DNA of 64,000 nucleotides from Paragordius varius (taxonomy: Eukaryota > Nematomorpha), in the NCBI GenBank assembly GCA_964247055.1, contig OZ176050.1, positions 8,308,001-8,372,000 of the forward strand, in the 5' to 3' direction. Within the stretch, counting starts at the first letter, position 1. Every line of letters begins with the position of its first letter. The position numbers and the translations under genes were made by a program. This document shows, piece after piece, positions 59,818 to 64,000 of this stretch. The notes under the pieces were generated by a model that saw nothing but the letters and a program-made list of their open reading frames with translations, had not been told where the DNA came from and ran no database searches.

Positions 59818-62800
59818 CATGAAGTATTGCTATTAGATGAAAGCTTCAAGCATCATACTTTGAAAAATAAGTACTTTTATTCAACTGTATGACACAATCT
59901 AAATTTTTATGGCTTTTTGGGCCGGATACGGATTCTTAAAGCCATGAGTCTCTGTATCTGCGCTAAGACCTGCAATATAGCCCAAACGGGACATAACTAA
60001 ATATTATAACTCACAGTCGGTCGGGGTTAGACCCTTTATCATTATAGCATAGATTTAGGGACAAGGCCCCATCTGAATAGTTAGAAAATTGAAATTAATC
60101 CAGTTTAGTTGGCTGATTACAGATTACATCCATGCTTGTTAGCAACGGCGGCTATATATAAATAATGCAAATTAAAATAAATCTATCCAAAAAATATTGG
60201 AGAATATAAAATACAATGAGGTAAACGAAATCGAAAATATGCAACTCGCACTTTTTATGGTAAATATTTTTGGGATAAAAAAAATGATTGTAAATAGATA
60301 TCTTATATCCATTTATATACATATGTTCCCAAAACCTTAAAAAGATGAAAAAAAACCGTGAATAATGATAAACGAAAATTAAATAGAAAATTTAACTGAA
60401 AATTATATCAATATAAATGATATGGGAAACCCTTTCGTCAATAGTAATTACAGACTAGTTTCGTGCTTATTAGCACTCATCAGTACCACGCAACTATTTA
60501 ACTTGTTAATAATTATATATATGGATTATATAGCATCCACATTTCATTGGAGCAATTTGGACTTTGGTCTCATATCAGATAAACAAAGCTTTAATAAAAA
60601 TATAAATCTTTCTACATACATTATATCAGTAAATTAAAAATAAATACAGATTAAATAAAAGCGCCATTATTAAAAGAAAAGTGATTTTAGGGCATCTATA
60701 AACATTATGCAATCCTTAATGTATTAAAGAAATATTTTTAATCTCTTTTGTATTTAAATATATGTTTATTGTCATAGCTTCTTGTTAATTTTAAAAATTG
60801 AACTCATTAACATTAGAATCTGACCAATTTAAGAATAAAATTAAGTTTTCAGAAGCTTCGCCATTTTATGATTTCGGCTGTATATAAAAAATAATTATGT
60901 AATTCTAAATATAAATACTTAGACTTTAGAAGTATGAGTCAAAGGTTTGAAGCCCGACATGGGTGTAAGCTAAGTAAATTTGTGTGACTGAATATATTCC
61001 TTAAATTATGGTTAAATATTAAACATATGCACAGTTAACATAATATATGATAAAAAATGTCATTTTTATAGATTGGTTTAAGCAATAAGCATATTATGTA
61101 TGCAAAAACGATTGTAACTAAAGGCTAATTCCGATAGCAACAAAGGCACCAAATTTATTTATTTTAATAAAGATGATTAAATTTTCCGCTTTACTAAACT
61201 TTGCATACGGTTAGCTATCTTAGTTAGTTAGATTATATATATATATATATATATTAATGTATGCATTCAAATCATAAATTATAGGATATTGAATATTGTG
61301 CAGTTTGGAAATTCGCATCTCATAACTTTCCTTATTTATACTTACCAATTAGTTTTATATGCAACACACACAAATATTAAAAAAAATTGATAAAAATATT
61401 AATATATATATTGTTGACCAAAACTTTGATGACTTTTTTAGTTAAAAGCTGCTATACTTGTCACTTCCTCCATGAATTTGTGGAAAATGAAAAAAAGAGT
61501 TTTTTTATCTAACTGGCCTGTCTAATTTATTCATAAATTTGGATTCTATATATACATACATATATTTGATTGTCAATTTAATCATAAAAATTGCATATAT
61601 CATAAAAATATTTCATCTAAGGACACACAAAATATGCCTATAGTCTCGCGCGAAGCAAATGATAAGTTTTCATTACATATAGAGGAGACATTAATAAATG
61701 AATATTATGAATAAAGGCAGGCATATTTTTAATAAGTATTGATAATGTTTATATATATATATGTGCATATAATAAAAATTAATGAAAATATTTTAATATA
61801 TCATAAAAAATACTACCAATACCAATACTAACAATAATAATAATTGATTAAATATGAATGCCAGAGTGTTTTGGCGATGATATTTTTGACTGACTTTTTG
61901 ACATTTTGATATGGAAAAGGACAAAAAAATTTTCCTAGCTTGCATAACGACTGAAATCCAATCAATATTAATGTTACTTATACAAAAATACGAAAGATTT
62001 TAAATATGTTTTGAGCCCAACAAACGTGCAATGATGGGTACATATGTTCTTATCTATAGATTTTTTAAAATGAGTAAAATAGTATCAGAGGTAATTTAGC
62101 GGGATGATGGGAGGTGTTTTTGTCAATCTCACAAACATAAAAAAATTAATAATTATGTTAAAGCTTTGTGGTATATGGAGTTTAATTAAAAAGGCCATCG
62201 GAACACCTTGGATGTAGAGCTTTTCAACTAATTGAAAAAATGATAAAAATACAAAAGTTTTATTGTGATTTAGTAATTTTATAAATCTTATCAGAATCTT
62301 ACACATATTTTATCTTATAATTTAGCCAAAAAAACGTTATTTTTTTAGAAACTATTCCTAATTTTAAGTTTCTTATATTCATGAAATCATATGGTTATAA
62401 AGCTTTTGCGTTAAGATAAAAGAATTATAATCAAAATAGTGATAATAGCTGTGTTTTTCGGTTTTTTGCATTTATTTCTCTTTTGTTAAATCTTGTTTTT
62501 TGGATTCTAAAAGCCCATCCTGCCTTTAAACGGAGATACCACGTAATTAAACTATATTTGTATACCTAAGAGACAAATTTTTTTATAAATTCATATATTT
62601 GGAATGAGAAGTTCACCCTTCAGAATTTCAAAAGGCTTTGACATCTGTAGGTAAAGCGTCTAAAAGAATTTTTCTTAAATAAAGTCAAAAGTATTTCATA
62701 ACGTTTGGTATAAATTTATGTTTGGTGTATTATATTTTAAATGTACAAATATTTATAAAACTAAGCTTCGGATTGTTGATTAATATAATTTCCATAGGTA

Positions 62801-63040
62801 CTGATAGGTTAATTACATGTTTTAAATACAATAAATTGAAGAGCTAGTGCAAAAGACTATGAAAACTGATACTATTCGTATTTTAATCGCCCGAATAAAT
62901 TTTTACCATTTCTTTCAATTTTTTTAAATATGTGATTTTACATTTTGAAAGCTTTATTTTATACTTTTCTGAGTTTGTTTAAACGTAACTTACAACTTTG
63001 ATATTCTATCATTATCTAATGTTTTATTAATAAATGAAAT
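59818..63040. other. Long AT-rich stretch without a supported gene
   Basis: A Met-led 71-codon frame at 60422-60637 (MGNPFVNSNYRLVSCLLALI) is the best of several weak frames and has no family match. An (AT)n run is at 61231-61253. Near 61185-61105 the minus strand shows an exon-like tail (KFGAFVAIGISL then stop). Nothing else recognised. Confidence 0.35.
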
Positions 63041-63374
63041 TTATATCGCCGATTCTTTGGGAAAAAACAGCTGACTCTCCCTAAAATCAATTTTCAGTCT
63101 CTTTCCTTTATGCAACGTAACACCCAAACTTTTTTCGGATTCTGAAAGCTAAATTAATTCTCTGTTCAAATATAAATTATAAAAACTATATTTCAAAATT
63201 TGGCTTACTCTATATACATAATAAAGAGATTTGTTATCGCCGTCCGCTATGATAAAAATTACATTTTTTTGTTAGATAAATAAATAATTATTCAAACGAT
63301 ATTTATTAGGTTAACTTTATTCATATAATAATTAAAATCCTTACCTCGGGGATGCAGTTTTTTGGGTTTTTCAT
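63041..63374 (-). CDS. Last two exons of an unidentified gene
   Basis: Two minus-strand exons, 63374-63345 and 63141-63041, join over a 203-nt intron with strong signals: TTCACATTTCAG before the first, GAGGTAAGG after it, and GCTTTCAG before the second. The joined peptide reads DEKPKKLHPR then ESEKSLGVTLHKGKRLKIDF and RESQLFFPKESAI, ending at a TAA at 63041. The phase fits exactly (one base carried over). The sequence is clearly protein-like with balanced codons, but I do not recognise the family. Upstream exons should lie to the right, perhaps beyond the window; one possible exon (IGSFKSFKQLMPILKI) is near 63715-63670. Confidence 0.55.
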
Positions 63375-64000
63375 CTGAAATGTGAACTGGCTTAATAGTA
63401 AGTTTTCAGGGTTTTGAAAAATAACCTTAATTAATAATATGTATTATCATAAATATACATAATGTGCCCCGTTTTTTGCACATTGAAAAAGAAACTGTAG
63501 TAATTTATTGGAATTATGATTGGGCAAAATCTGTCTACTTAGAAAAACTAAAATATTATCTTTAATTTCAAAATGTTAGCCTTGTCTTACAGCGTTTACA
63601 TTAAATTATAGTCAAGATTTTTATATAACATTAGTAATATGCATCTAATGTATCACAAAAAATTATTTTGTATTATTTTAAGAATGGGCATTAACTGTTT
63701 AAAGGATTTGAACGAACCAATCTAAATACCCGTTTTAGCCCACTCTGTGATAGCACTAATTATAAAAATAGATAGATTTTATATAGATCCTATTTTAAAT
63801 CAAATAATAATTTATAATCATATGCTCTAAAAATTAAAATTTTTATTTATAATAATAAAAAGTGTTTCGTGTGCCAAATTATATTAAATATAGATATTCA
63901 ATAATTTTAATCACAAAAAAATTTCCATGGTCAAAGGAGATAACGTATGTTTGATAAATCACAATATCAATGGGCGAGGAATAAGTTATGGCAAATTATT
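63375..64000. other. Right edge of window
   Basis: Likely intron of the minus-strand gene above. Contains the possible exon near 63715-63670 after GGGTATTTAG; otherwise AT-rich spacer. Confidence 0.3.

Noticed and set aside
63680-63740. tRNA-like B-box (GTTCAAATC) on the minus strand
   Set aside because: No A-box at the right distance and no acceptor stem pairing.

Overview
The window is AT-rich animal DNA, probably from an invertebrate. Every gene I can name is a metazoan or eukaryotic nuclear gene split by GT-AG introns. Coding exons are islands in long AT-rich stretches full of DNA transposons, inverted-repeat elements and LINE remains. Several genes carry extremely short introns of about 22-30 nt beside ordinary introns of hundreds of bases. 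Introns this short are rare in animals; averages near 26 nt have been reported for dicyemid mesozoans. That is only a hint to the lineage, not an identification.

Layout. 0-1 kb: two genes head to head, the N-terminus of a PA200/PSME4 proteasome activator (minus, leaving the window) and a small PAGR1/PA1-like gene (plus), 51 bp apart. 1.2-3.7 kb: repeats with a LINE tail. 3.8-9.3 kb: a complete six-exon metabotropic glutamate receptor (minus). 11-12 kb: repeat and spacer. 13.05-20.94 kb: a hAT-like element with transposase remains, holding six copies of a 1,058-bp repeat that starts like a Helitron 5' end, capped by a 151-bp mini-Helitron. 21-35 kb: mostly spacer, MITEs, a decayed mariner and a few short unassigned reading frames. 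35.3-39.05 kb: a complete TRIP4/ASC-1 gene (minus), rebuilt from eight exons. 39.6 kb: a short plus-strand gene candidate. 40-45 kb: nested inverted-repeat elements. 45.7-48.2 kb: a gene with two BTB domains and a BACK-like end (plus). 48.28-48.69 kb: MPC2 (minus), whose three introns are 22, 22 and 24 nt. 49-57 kb: repeats and a LINE with a 5' inversion. 57-63 kb: mostly spacer. 63.0-63.4 kb: the last two exons of an unidentified minus-strand gene.

The named genes are not one pathway. They serve proteasome activation (PSME4), histone methyltransferase cofactor function (PAGR1-like), glutamate signalling (mGluR), transcription coactivation and ribosome rescue (TRIP4), a BTB adaptor role, and mitochondrial pyruvate import (MPC2). 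Gene models come from reading splice sites and protein similarity by eye; no alignment or transcript data were available.
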